Below the pieces are notes generated by a model. That model was not told the DNA's origin, made no database searches, and saw only the letters and a program-made list of their open reading frames with translations. 64,000 bases of DNA from Sipunculus nudus (lineage: Eukaryota > Annelida > Sipuncula > Golfingiida > Sipunculidae). The stretch's first letter is position 1. Every line of letters starts with the position of its first letter. Position numbers and translations under genes: made by a program. Shown piece after piece: positions 29,753 to 37,897 of this stretch. The DNA is taken from NCBI GenBank assembly GCA_026874595.1, contig CM049309.1, positions 92,154,723 to 92,218,722 on the forward strand, written 5' to 3'.

Positions 29753-32700
29753 ATACTTTCTTTCTGTTCTCTTTACTAAGATGTTCAGTCCGAGGCATCT
29801 GTGACGTCATCCCAGTAGTTTTAGAATCGAAACAACTGCAAATTATAGCGGTAAAATAGTCGAAATTCTTCAGTCACTCCAATTATGTCCCTGACGGGAT
29901 TTGCTATTACAGGCCGGACAGCCCATGTTGATATATAACACTTTTTAAAGCGGCGCATTTCTTGCTTTTTTGTAATGTAAATGGAGGTGGTTGACCCAAA
30001 TACGTATAATTTGTATATTCCTGGTTATTTTTATCCCTTGCAGACTGAATGGCTTGACGCGTAAGGACGTGGAGGCTGCATACATTTCTAGCTAATTTTA
30101 TTCCTTGCATGCTGAGTGGCATGATGCGTATAAGAAGTTCACTCTGCATACATTTCTAACTATTTTCATCCCTTGCAGACTTAGTGGCTTGAAGTGTGAG
30201 GACGTATAGGCTGCATACGTTTCCAACTAATGTTATCACTTGTAGACTTAGTGGCTTGACGCGTGAGGACTTACAGGTTGCATACATTTCTAGCTAATTT
30301 TATCCCTTGCAGACTGAAAGGCTTGAAGCATGAGGACGTATAGGCGGCATACATTTCTAGCTAATGTTATCACTTGTAGACTTAGTTGCTTGACGCGTGA
30401 GGACTTACAGGTTGCATACATTTCTAGCTAATTTTATCCCTGCAGACAGAAAGGCTTGAAGCGTGAGGACGTATAGGCTGCATACATTTCTAGCTAATGT
30501 TATCACTTGTAGACTTAGTGGCTTGACGCGTGAGGACGTACAGGTTGCATACATTTCTAGCTAATTTTATCCCTGCAGACAGAAAGGCTTGAAGCGTGAG
30601 GACGTATAGGCGGCATACATTTCTAGCTAATGTTATCACTTGTAGACTTAGTGGCTTGACGCGTGAGGACGTACAGGTTGCAAACATTTCTAGCTAATTT
30701 TATCCCTTGCAGATTGAGTGGCTTGACGCGTGAGGTCGTACAGGTTGCATACATTTCTAGCTAATTTTATCCCTTGCAGATTGAGTGGCTTGACGCGTGA
30801 GGACGTGGAGGCGGTCCTTCGGGAGCTCCATGAGAAGGGAGTGGTGGACGAGATGGAGAAGGATCGCTGGGTGCGTATTCAGGCATCCAAGAAAACCACA
30901 GTGGTAGCCACTCAAGTCACAAACGAAGGCGAAACCAAGACAGAGAAAGTCAAATCACACGGTACGTTCTTACAACACTTCACATATCAAACCCTGTCGA
31001 TTAAAGTTCTGGCAGGACGTGCTAACATCAGGCATCTCTATGTACCATAAGTACCATCGCTGTGAACAAACTTTGACACGGGACATAGACAAAATTGGAT
31101 CTTTTACAAAGTTACTTTAGGTCATCAATTCTTTTTAAATAGATAATGTAATAATACAAATAGTTCTTATAGGAGTGTAGAAATAATGCAAAGCTACAAC
31201 CTATGTGGAAACATGGAAAAGCGTTTGTTACTAAAAATAATGTCTTTATTAATCATACCGTGATGCAGCTTCATACGTGTTTTAGCAACACAAAGAGTAA
31301 TATAAAAGTGAAAAATCGGACTACATCGGTATCTTGTAAACTGTTATTTGTATTGCCTTTATAGATGTACAAGTGGTTGCGCACATTCCGGTACTGCCCC
31401 GTAACGAACAGCCGACAGTAGCCGTGATTACTCTCATGTACTGTGAAAAGGTGGCGGTGGACGCCATGATGGATACCAAAACAACCTACGTCAGATACAA
31501 AACAGAAGGTGGGACTAAGTTTCTTTATACTTCGGTAGTATTCTCCAGGGTTGAATCTACGATAGTTCATTTGTCTCACCAAAAACCTTTGGAAATAGGA
31601 ATACGCCTTATGAACAAAAGTTTGTTTGCACTTGTTTGTTTTATATTACAAGCTACGGGCATTTTATAAAAAAAATCCAAAGTTTAAAGTTTAATAAAAC
31701 TGACAACAGACACATCAGATCACACAAAAAAATAATACTTCTCGTCCGCTTCTTGTGTTTAACAGGTGAAGGTACAGTTTACACAGTAGGACTGATTGGC
31801 AAACACAGAGTGGTTTCTACGAAGCTTGCCCGGATAGGAAGAGGACAGGGCGCCATGATGTCTTCAGAGAACACCGTCACAAGACTGCTGGGTGAGTTGA
31901 TGATATGTGCCACAATAGGGGCATCACGGTTTATTCATTGTGCCGATAAATGCAGATTCCTGAAAGGACACCTTCCACTAAGACTTCTTGGTCATAGCTA
32001 GTTTCCACATCGGCAGCGTTCTCTTTTTCAAGGTATTTTCATGGGATACCAAAGTCAGGAATTTGAGTTATAATGGTTGTTTTTTAATTTCTTCTTTACG
32101 CACCCCTTCCACCATCGGATCCTTCCATTTGTTTTGTTCAATATTTCCACTCATAAGTCTTGCTCTATAGTTTCAAAAATGCCTTTCTCATTCTGGTCTC
32201 CCAGAATATGCCAAATGAGTGAAATTAGATGACTTTTCAAGGATTCTCAAAATTAGCTACATTCATGCACTTCTATGATCTGGTACATTGCTACATTTGG
32301 ATATGTGTTTTGAAATGTGTAAGGTGGCATTTTCAAACGAGCATTCTAGAACAGCAAATTAGAGATTCAGTTGGGTAACTGAAAATGCAGATAATTTATA
32401 CATTTTTACTTTATACTGTACATTATATTATTCTAGGGAAATTTAGCCTATATTATTGTATCCCCAGACAAAGTCGGGGGATACTATGTTTTCATACCGG
32501 TCCCGCCGCCGCCGCCTATAAATCTTGTTGGCACGAAAACTCAAAAAATATTTCACGGATCTTTACCAAACTTGGTATGTGTATAGATATGGGTGAGAGG
32601 AGAGTGTCCTTGACCTTAAATAGGTCAAATTTTGGGGAAAATCATACAAATTCTTAAATATCTCAAGAAATCTTGCTTAGATTGATCCCAAAATCAAGTT

Positions 32701-34776
32701 GATGGAAGATCAACGATAGGGTTGTTATGTTCCAGAAACTGGTGGCGCCACCTATTATTCTTTACTTGTTTTCATGCCGTTAAATACCCCCATCATTGCC
32801 ACTTAAAAGTACTGTCAGCATTATAAGTCAAAAACTAATGGACAGATTTCTTTCATATTATGCATATACATAGACATGGGTTATGGGATGATGTATATAT
32901 AAATTGGGGTCATGACCTTTCTTATTAGAGTGGCCTTGACCTTGAATATTACCATATATGGTGAAAATCACAAAATCATTAATATCTCATTAAGGGATGC
33001 AGTTATTGGTCCAAAAATCAACTTGACCGAAGATCTTGGATAGTAATGTCATGTACCTGAAAAAGGTGGCGCCACCTGTTATTCTTTCACTTGTTTTTGT
33101 GCCGTTTTATACCCCCATCATTGCCACTTAAAAGTACTGTCAGCATTATAAATCAAAAACTAATGGACAGATTTCTTTCATATTATGCATATACATAGAC
33201 ATGGGTTATGGGATGATGTATATATAAATTTGGGTCATGACTTTTCCTATTAGAGGGGCCTTGACCTTGAATATTACCATATATGTTGAAAATTGCACAA
33301 AATAATTAATATCTCAATAAGGGATGCATGGATTGGTCCAAAAATCAACTTGATCAAAGATCTTGGATAGTATTGTCATGTACCGGAAACAGGTGGCGCC
33401 ACCTGTTATTCTTTTACTTGTTTTTGTGCCGTTTAATACCCTATCATTGCCACTTGACAGTACTGCGAGTATTATAAGTCAAAATCTAATGGACAGATTT
33501 CTTTCATATTATGCATATACATAGATATGGGTTATGGGATGATGTTTATTTAAATTGGGGTCATGACCTTTCCTATGAGAGTGGCCTTGACCTTGAATAT
33601 TGCCATATATGGTGAAAATCATACAAAATCATTAATATCTCAATAAGAGAGGCATTGATTGGTCCAAAAATCAACTTAACCGAAGATCTTGGATAGTGTT
33701 GTCATGTACCGGAAACTGGTAGCGCCACCTGTTATTCTTTTACTTGTTTTCGTGCCGTTTAATACCCCATCATTGCCACTTAACAGTACTGTGAGCATTA
33801 TAAGTCAAAAACTAATGGACAGATGTCTTTCGTATTATGCATATACATAGACATGGGTTAGGGGATGATGTATATTGAAATTGGGGTCATGACCTTTTCT
33901 ATGAGATTGATCTTTTCTATGAGTGTGGTCTGATTGTTGCTAATTGTTGCTGAAGATGGGGGGGGGGCTATTCTTAAAGGGGGGGGGGATTAATTGTCTG
34001 GGGATACTATGGCACCTGCGGTGCCATGAAATATCTAGTTACTTCATACTCTATCATACTTGATTTCAGGGACATTTGGCTACGTTGAGCACGTGTTTCT
34101 GGTTGGCGTAGGAGGAGGAGTTGCAAACTATAATGACGACAGTCGTCACGTGAGACTAGGGGACGTTGTTGTTTCTAAAGCAGACTTTGACGGTGGCCCC
34201 ATCTACATCCGGTGTGCTAGCGTGGATGAGGAGAGCGGAGGCGGCTATAGCTTCTCTACCCAGTGCTGGAATCCGCGGGAAAACGACATCGAGGCTGTCG
34301 GGCAAAAGATCGGCAACAACTGGGAATCCTTCCTGGAAGACGCCATCCAAGACTTGCAAAAAGAAAACCCCCGCGTTAAACGTCCCGCCCCTGAAAAAGA
34401 TCGTCTCATCAGATTAAAGGGAGGGGAAGAGGAGGAGGTCCCGCATCCCACACCAACGTCAGGGTCACGCAGGGAGGAATTCCCAAACCTCCCTGTGGTG
34501 CACTACGGCGCCATAGGGGCGGGCGAGGATTTGAACAAAGATGGCGAGATACGTCAGGATTTTGCATTACTGAATGAGGTCAAGGTCATTGATTGTGGTT
34601 ACGAAGGGGTACTGGAATCAATCGATGGTAATCGCAAGGACAGCTTTGCTATCATTAGGGGCGTGGCTGATTACATAGATGGTACGACCAAGAAGGAGTG
34701 GCAGTCCTACGCCTCCGTGGCTGCCGCTGCTGTCCTTAAAGCTATACTTCAAGAGCTTCCGAGGTCAGAAGAATAA
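7786..34776 (+). CDS. Winged-helix plus nucleoside phosphorylase/nucleosidase-fold protein, 11 exons, 684 aa
   Basis: Spliced CDS: join of 7786-7810, 26403-26549, 26921-27012, 27549-27657, 28057-28299, 29057-29191, 29520-29688, 30780-30961, 31365-31508, 31766-31891, 34070-34776. It totals 2,055 nt with the stop, and all junctions are GT-AG and in phase. Residues 1-80 are unrecognised and charged. Residues 81-140 form an alpha/beta-looking block ([14 protein letters not shown]). Residues about 185-240 are polar and His-rich, then acidic. Residues 270-332 fit a winged helix ([20 protein letters not shown]). Residues 362-680 fit the PNP_UDP / MTA-SAH nucleosidase fold: GVGGGV at 462-467, RLGDVVVS at 478-485, HYGAIGAGE at 594-602, a Tyr-Glu at 627-628 where family members carry Met-Glu, and RGVADY at 646-651 with the likely catalytic Asp 650. 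There is no signal peptide or membrane segment, so it is probably cytosolic or nuclear. The substrate is not known; ATP, nucleosides or MTA/SAH are possible. Fold assignment is fairly sure; function is inferred. Confidence 0.9.
8174..8377 (+). other. Small open frame with signal-peptide-like start (uncertain)
   Basis: A 67-codon frame begins [20 protein letters not shown], which resembles a short secretory signal with a hydrophobic core, then a few Cys and a polar tail. It lies inside intron 1, has no recognised domain, and its N-terminus is driven by a CTG-rich local composition. It may be chance. Confidence 0.15.
8524..8640. repeat. (TC)n-(TA)n microsatellite
   Basis: A CT tract passes directly into a long, slightly interrupted AT tract. 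Confidence 0.97.
8683..8742. repeat. (GA)n microsatellite
   Basis: Pure GA repeat of about 30 units. With the neighbouring CT tract 130 bp upstream it forms a polypyrimidine/polypurine inverted pair. Confidence 0.97.
9962..10038. repeat. (TA)n microsatellite
   Basis: About 38 uninterrupted TA units. The Tyr-Ile open frames across it are artefacts. Confidence 0.98.
10439..10514. repeat. (TA)n microsatellite
   Basis: About 37 uninterrupted TA units. Confidence 0.98.
10803..10870. repeat. (TA)n microsatellite
   Basis: About 33 uninterrupted TA units, ending at GCGGCAAG. Confidence 0.98.
12315..13620 (-). mobile_element. Dispersed element, copy A (inverted relative to copy B)
   Basis: The reverse complement of this segment is colinear with 40480-42653. 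Matching landmarks are AACATTCATCTAGTTTAT, GAGGGGAAGCCT, the ACACTTGACA-type block before TGTGTGAAAACATGAATAAA, and a terminal hairpin region (TAGCTTAGCTGACCATAAGT here, the mirror of the 42.62-42.65 kb end). Substitutions and indels are many, so it is old. Copy A lacks the GGAC microsatellite of copy B. It has no coding capacity. The boundary at 13620 is approximate. Confidence 0.7.
14067..14137. repeat. (TC)n-(TA)n microsatellite
   Basis: A CT tract followed immediately by an AT tract, the same compound form as at 8524-8640. Upstream (13850-14060), several motifs such as GGGAATTCTCATT and AATGAGAATTCC recur on both strands in degenerate form. Confidence 0.95.
14410..14466. repeat. (TC)n microsatellite
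   Basis: About 28 uninterrupted TC units. Confidence 0.97.
15030..15190. repeat. Degenerate 32-34 bp tandem repeat
   Basis: About five units centred on CACTATAATACCTTTAACG, with the spacer GGAGAGCTAACA. Confidence 0.85.
15984..16045. repeat. (TA)n microsatellite
   Basis: TA tract with one TTT interruption. It abuts the first SINE-like copy. Confidence 0.96.
16046..16190 (-). mobile_element. tRNA-derived SINE-like element, copy 1 (degenerate)
   Basis: Aligns along its length with 16323-16483. Shared blocks include CTCAG(A/C)GGAAAATAT, GTCGGTGG versus TTCGGTGG, GCGTTT, CTTCGCT and AGCGAGACAGTT. The B-box position is decayed (AGTCGAAACC on the + strand), so it is probably no longer transcribed by Pol III. 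Confidence 0.6.
16323..16483 (-). mobile_element. tRNA-derived SINE-like element, copy 2
   Basis: On the minus strand it carries a consensus Pol III B box, GGTTCGAATCC (16371-16381), and an A-box-like TAGCGAAGTA (16417-16426). They are separated by about 56 bases end to end, as in a tRNA. ACTTCTG sits at an anticodon-loop-like place and a T-arm-like GGGTTCGAATCCCGG is present. The homology with copy 1 extends beyond the tRNA-like part (GCTCAG-GGAAAATAT), which argues for a SINE rather than a tRNA gene. It borders a (TA)n tract. Confidence 0.65.
16484..16549. repeat. (TA)n microsatellite
   Basis: About 33 TA units directly next to SINE-like copy 2. Both SINE-like copies sit beside a (TA)n tract. 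Confidence 0.97.
17588..17654. repeat. (TA)n microsatellite
   Basis: About 33 uninterrupted TA units. Confidence 0.97.
17655..21050. other. Intron 1 stretch without supported features
   Basis: No repeat arrays. The longest frame is 119 codons on the minus strand at 18616-18975. It is Arg/Ser-rich and has no recognisable domain or partner exons. Nothing else is supported. Confidence 0.5.
21094..21457. repeat. 56-bp minisatellite
   Basis: About six near-identical 56-bp units containing TGTTAGTGCTGGCAGGATTG and GACTCTGATTACTCGTGTCT, with start points at 21185, 21241 and 21297. A divergent leading unit carries GATGAGGCAGACATCTGTG twice. Confidence 0.95.
21935..22130 (-). mobile_element. MITE-like element, copy 2
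   Basis: The reverse complement of this 196-bp segment matches 4600-4784 throughout, beginning GGCGGATCCAGGATT. Its left terminus has decayed (GCAGATCC). Several C and T homopolymers are expanded relative to copy 1. Confidence 0.75.
22131..25421. other. Intron 1 stretch, mostly featureless
   Basis: Contains a short (TA)n at 22947-22974 and a (CA)n/(TG)n patch around 24900-24985. No exon chain or mobile element was recognised. Confidence 0.5.
25422..25449 (+). CDS. Candidate alternative first exon (low confidence)
   Basis: ATG GCG GAT AGC GGG TAC TTG GGC GCA C is followed by GTATAT, a usable donor. The single leftover base is in phase with exon 2 at 26403 and would give [17 protein letters not shown], an alternative N-terminus starting with Met-Ala like the distal exon. 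The surrounding 25370-25490 region is GC-richer and has CRE-like TGACGTGA, as a proximal promoter might. Phase agreement alone has a one-in-three chance. Confidence 0.25.
26403..26549 (+). CDS. Coding exon 2
   Basis: Acceptor ACGTTTCAG, donor GTAATA. Encodes residues 9-49 ([20 protein letters not shown] onward). Markedly GC-richer than its flanks. No domain recognised. Confidence 0.85.
26588..26740. repeat. Direct duplication of about 45 bp in intron 2
   Basis: GCGGATAAACAA followed by CATCGAGGAATG occurs at 26588 and again at 26694 with diverged intervening sequence. Confidence 0.8.
26785..26848. repeat. (AAT)n microsatellite in intron 2
   Basis: AAT repeat with one ATT interruption, about 70 bp before the exon 3 acceptor. 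Confidence 0.95.
26921..27012 (+). CDS. Coding exon 3
   Basis: Acceptor TCGATTACAG, donor GTGAGT. Encodes residues 50-80 ([20 protein letters not shown] onward) and ends in phase 0. Confidence 0.9.
27549..27657 (+). CDS. Coding exon 4
   Basis: Long T-rich tract and TATAG acceptor, donor GTATGT. Encodes residues 81-116 ([20 protein letters not shown] onward). Alternating hydrophobics suggest a folded alpha/beta domain that continues into exon 5. Confidence 0.92.
28057..28299 (+). CDS. Coding exon 5
   Basis: Acceptor TTTTGACAG, donor GTGAGT. Encodes residues 117-197. The first half ([20 protein letters not shown]) completes the N-terminal folded block. The second half is polar and His/Ser/Thr-rich, probably a linker. 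Confidence 0.92.
29057..29191 (+). CDS. Coding exon 6
   Basis: Acceptor CTTGTCACAG, donor GTAGGT. Encodes residues 198-242, acidic and probably helical ([20 protein letters not shown] onward). Confidence 0.9.
29520..29688 (+). CDS. Coding exon 7 (start of winged helix)
   Basis: Acceptor TCTTGGCAG, donor GTATGC. Encodes residues 243-298. Residues 270-299 ([20 protein letters not shown] onward) form the first helices of a winged-helix-like fold. The donor runs straight into a (TA)n tract. Confidence 0.92.
29694..29755. repeat. (TA)n microsatellite at the intron 7 donor
   Basis: About 30 TA units with one TTT break, starting within six bases of the donor site at 29689. Confidence 0.97.
30020..30800 (+). 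repeat. Tandem array of the intron 7 3' splice site and exon 8 start
   Basis: About twelve units with a 66-67 bp period. Each holds a branch-site-like CTAAT/CTAAC, a pyrimidine-rich stretch, a terminal AG and a copy of the first exon 8 codons (SGLTRED-like, as AGTGGCTTGACGCGTGAGGA). AGs fall at 30043, 30178, 30245, 30312, 30379, 30445, 30512, 30578, 30645, 30712 and the functional 30779; the copy near 30110 has lost its AG. Two unit types alternate, ending CCCTTGCAG or TCACTTGTAG, so the higher-order repeat is about 133 bp. Confidence 0.93.
30780..30961 (+). CDS. Coding exon 8 (winged helix continued)
   Basis: Acceptor ATCCCTTGCAG, donor GTACGT. Encodes residues 299-359: the recognition-helix and wing part of the winged helix ([20 protein letters not shown]), then a Thr/Lys-rich linker. 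Only this last member of the upstream array leads into a full-length frame. Confidence 0.93.
31365..31508 (+). CDS. Coding exon 9 (start of nucleosidase fold)
   Basis: Acceptor TTTATAG, donor GTGGGA (weak at +3 to +5). Encodes residues 360-407. [18 protein letters not shown] fits the first strand and helix of the PNP_UDP fold. Confidence 0.88.
31766..31891 (+). CDS. Coding exon 10
   Basis: Acceptor GTTTAACAG, donor GTGAGT. Encodes residues 408-449. [20 protein letters not shown] aligns with the Y-x-G-x-I-G-H-x-V block of nucleosidase-fold proteins. Confidence 0.92.
32461..34038 (+). mobile_element. Non-autonomous Helitron with internal 325-bp tandem repeats (intron 10)
   Basis: It begins TC after an A (32460/32461) and ends CTAG before a T (34035-34039), the Helitron insertion pattern. 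A perfect GC-rich hairpin, GGCACC-TGC-GGTGCC (34011-34025), lies nine bases before CTAG. A subterminal inverted pair, TCCCCAGAC (32461-32469) and GTCTGGGGA (33996-34004), and GGGGATACTATG near both ends recall Helitron2/Helentron forms. The interior has about four units of period near 325 bp, marked by GGTGGCGCCA at 32741, 33065 and 33392 and a variant at 33717. No Rep/helicase frame is present. Confidence 0.8.
34070..34776 (+). CDS. Coding exon 11 (nucleosidase core and stop)
   Basis: Acceptor TTGATTTCAG; TAA stop at 34774-34776. Encodes residues 450-684, most of the catalytic fold: GVGGGV (462-467), RLGDVVVS (478-485), HYGAIGAGE (594-602), Tyr-Glu (627-628), RGVADY (646-651) and a C-terminal helix ([18 protein letters not shown]). 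A charged insert (about residues 540-585, Lys/Glu/Pro-rich) separates two fold segments. Confidence 0.95.
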
Positions 34777-34874
34777 ATAGTCCACCCGCCACCAGGGGTC
34801 TCCAAAATACGCAGTTTTCGATCTCTGTCACAGTCATTCATCTTTATATGAACTTTGCAGAATATGATTCTGCT

Positions 34875-34880
34875 AATAAA
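34875..34880 (+). terminator. Polyadenylation signal of the nucleosidase-domain gene
   Basis: AATAAA lies 99 bases after the stop codon; a second AATAAA follows at about 34901. A 3' UTR of roughly 120-150 bases is implied. Confidence 0.6.
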
Positions 34881-34913
34881 AAATAATATATAATACAATA
34901 ATAAATTTAACAA

Positions 34914-35560
34914 CTTTATTTAACAATAATAAGCTCACAATAGTCAGCTGTTGATGGAAGAGTTTCCCGAGAAATGCTTAAACATCTGCAAACACTGAAA
35001 AACAATTTAATTGCTAATGACAATTTCTAGGAATTTGAAATATTCATCAGGCTTGTATTCTCTAAAGGTCATTAAATTTAATTAAAACACCAGTATTATT
35101 TAATCAGGTAAATACACAGAAATGGTTCAGGTTCAAAAGAAAGGGGGCAAGCAAGGGGGAAGAAGTTGAAAGTAGCGTGCAGGAGCGACCTCTGGTGGCG
35201 TGTATAGCTGTTATCGTCTCGCCGTGCAGGCTTCCATTACGCTTCTTCGTTAAGCTCCAGTTAGTGACTGCTGCTGAGTGACCATCAGCGCCCTCTGTGC
35301 TGATCATCCTTTCAGATGTTTGTCCGCGGTTATCTGGCATTATTGAAAGTTAATTAAAATATTTATTAAGAAGTCGAGAACAGTAAGCATATTGCGTTAG
35401 TCACGTACAAAGTCACCAGCTTGTGTTCAGTAGCAAATCTGTGTCGGAGACGAACGTCCAGCGCGGAGGAATTCATTGTGTAGAGATGGTAGACCGGATG
35501 TTCCTTAGGACACAACATTCCTCACCCCGCCGTACCCTCACTGCACGTTATGAGTCCGGT
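34914..35560. other. GC-richer segment, role unclear
   Basis: On the minus strand there is an open frame of 78 codons (35104-35340) followed by an AATAAA near 34915, and a 36-codon frame at about 35369-35479. Neither has a recognisable domain or a convincing splice partner. It could be the 3' end of a convergent minus-strand transcript or a regulatory segment. Confidence 0.25.
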
Positions 35561-37895
35561 CGGGCTCTTGTTTCCTGTTTCCATTAAAGCAATTTGCAAA
35601 TAAAAGCACAAGTGGTGCACAAGTTCATTTAAGCTCGTATAGCAAAGTGCTTAATATTATCATCTTTGCCATGTGACGTTTTCAGGCTTACATGTACGAG
35701 CGTTCTTGCAGAGTGAATCTTGACTGATTAAGCCCCTTTCATACATGTGCATATCTTGTGAAAATCAAAAAAGCTTTGTTTCATTGCAGGGTGTCTCAAA
35801 TATATGAAGTGTTCACAGTTTTGTTCTTGTTTACATTGCGAACTTTTATCCACAACAGAGAACTACAACTACATACTTGATGTGCCCCGGCCTAATAAGC
35901 TATCCAGTTCAAGGTTACTTAAATATCGCGTTTCACTGCTGCCAAGCTAGTGCTTATAGCCGCCAATGTCGACGTCACTACGTTATAATCTACAATATTT
36001 ACGCTCTCATCCCGATTCCCGGACCAATGAGAGAGAAACATGGCCCTTGAACTAGTGTAACAAGTCAATTCCCGGAAAACTTGTCTCAATGAAAGATATA
36101 GAAGCAAACATGAAAGGTTATACAGCTGATTTTTTAAAGAGACATGCTTCTGTTTATACTTCTCTTTATAAAAAACGATACTGAATGCAGATGAGAGGTT
36201 GATCATTCTGGTTCGGTCCAATAGCTAACTTGCAAAGGAACAAAGAGCATAACGGACCAACTCGAGAAGTGGGAAAAGGACTTCGGAGTACGTATTCGTA
36301 AGGAGTACATATTGACGTCTACACCATCTACTATTTTAATATAGAAAACACTAAGAATTAGATGTACAATCAGTAATCACAAATAAACCACAGTGCTTAA
36401 AAGACGCAGCACTAATCAGGTCATAACGTGCCTGGCGCTACACTCAATGATTGTTAAGTATTGTGTATATAAACGTGACGATAGGTGTGTTATGGAATAC
36501 CAAGTTTCAGTGTTGAGGAATGTGTTGGTGTTGTGGACTAGAGATATAATTCGTAATGGCGAAATGCATTTGTAAAAAGTGTCTCATATTTCACCGCTGT
36601 TTACAGGTGATGTTTTCTTTGTTTCTTGTGTCAGCTGATTTTTATTATACATGTCTTTATATTGGTCAAATAAATGTGCTTTTTTAATACACACTGAAGC
36701 AGATGTTGTGATTACATGTGACCCGCGGGTCATGACGCTCAGTTGAGGAGCACGACATGTAACACTCTAGCTTTTTATAAGCGAGTTTTAAATTTCACAA
36801 CTGTTAGTGACACTTTATAAACGGCTTGACCCGAATTTGCTCAAACTCTGTTACTGGTGCACATTATTTTCGCTTTTCTCCAGTTCCCACTGCGGAGTTA
36901 ACAGTCATATTATTGCCGTCTCATGATTACAATTGATCTTGTTTAATAGTCAAGAAATTGTAGATCGCACCAAAATATCAAGTTTTCATAAATCAACATG
37001 CACCACTTATTGCTTTCTAAGTAACCACGTATTGCCTTCTGAGTAACCATAATTGAAACAGGATGACAGTATGTTTTATTAGAGCAAATTTCTCTTTTAT
37101 AGCCTGATGCAAAGTATATTATTACTGATACTCTCACGTGTCTGCTTTTACAAAAAAGTTCATTAGACACATGAGAATAAAAACTGTCTTATGTTCTCCT
37201 TTGTCAACATGCCCGGCAAATGTAAAACTAATATATGTAACCATATACGAGAACCATTGAATATATGTTGGCTCTGAATAGATCTATAATCTGTCAAATT
37301 GTGATCACACAATGTCAAGTTGGAACGATTTGCAGTATGTTATAGAAAGGACTGCTGAAGGGACAAAGACCTGTTCCTATAGCCTATCACGACTTAGTCT
37401 TTCAATTGTAGTGAATTTCCTCTCAAACATTTTATAATGTGCATCAATTGGCATTTAACTCTAGGAACAATCAAAAGTGTGATACCTGAAAAAAATGCCA
37501 TGTAATGTGGCCGAATTTATATATTGATTTTTAGCGTTTTGTGTTTGGATGACAGTTCAATTATGATAGTTATTTAGTTTTAGAATATTTACAGTTCATA
37601 CATCCGGCCGGCGTCTGTCACCTGTGACATTTTGGACAGAGGCCTTAACGGCATTACTACATAAACACGCAGGACAAGAGGCCGTCTGGGGGAAAGATAT
37701 GATAAGGATGAGAATCAAACAACAATCAGTTAAAACATTAACAAGATAAAATGGTGCTTCCCTTCTTTGAAAGATTTTCGTGTTTGATAACATTAAGAGC
37801 ACCAGTAAAGATCTGTAAAATATATATCCGTCCTAGCCACAACAGCTTAATTGTTTGTGTTACCGGACTGGTGCAGAAATGCATACAGACGACAC
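35561..37895. other. Non-coding stretch, nothing supported
   Basis: Only short chance frames. At about 36717-36750 a palindrome-like GTGACCCGCGGGTCATGACG precedes GCTCAGTTGAG and resembles the segment at 39490 that may start dispersed-element copy B. Confidence 0.5.
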
Positions 37896-37897
37896 TG

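Noticed and set aside
34060-34776. Stand-alone intronless nucleosidase gene starting at the ATG at 34060
   Set aside because: That ATG lies in the intron just before the acceptor TTGATTTCAG. The fold needs the strands encoded in exons 9 and 10, and the exon chain is in phase.
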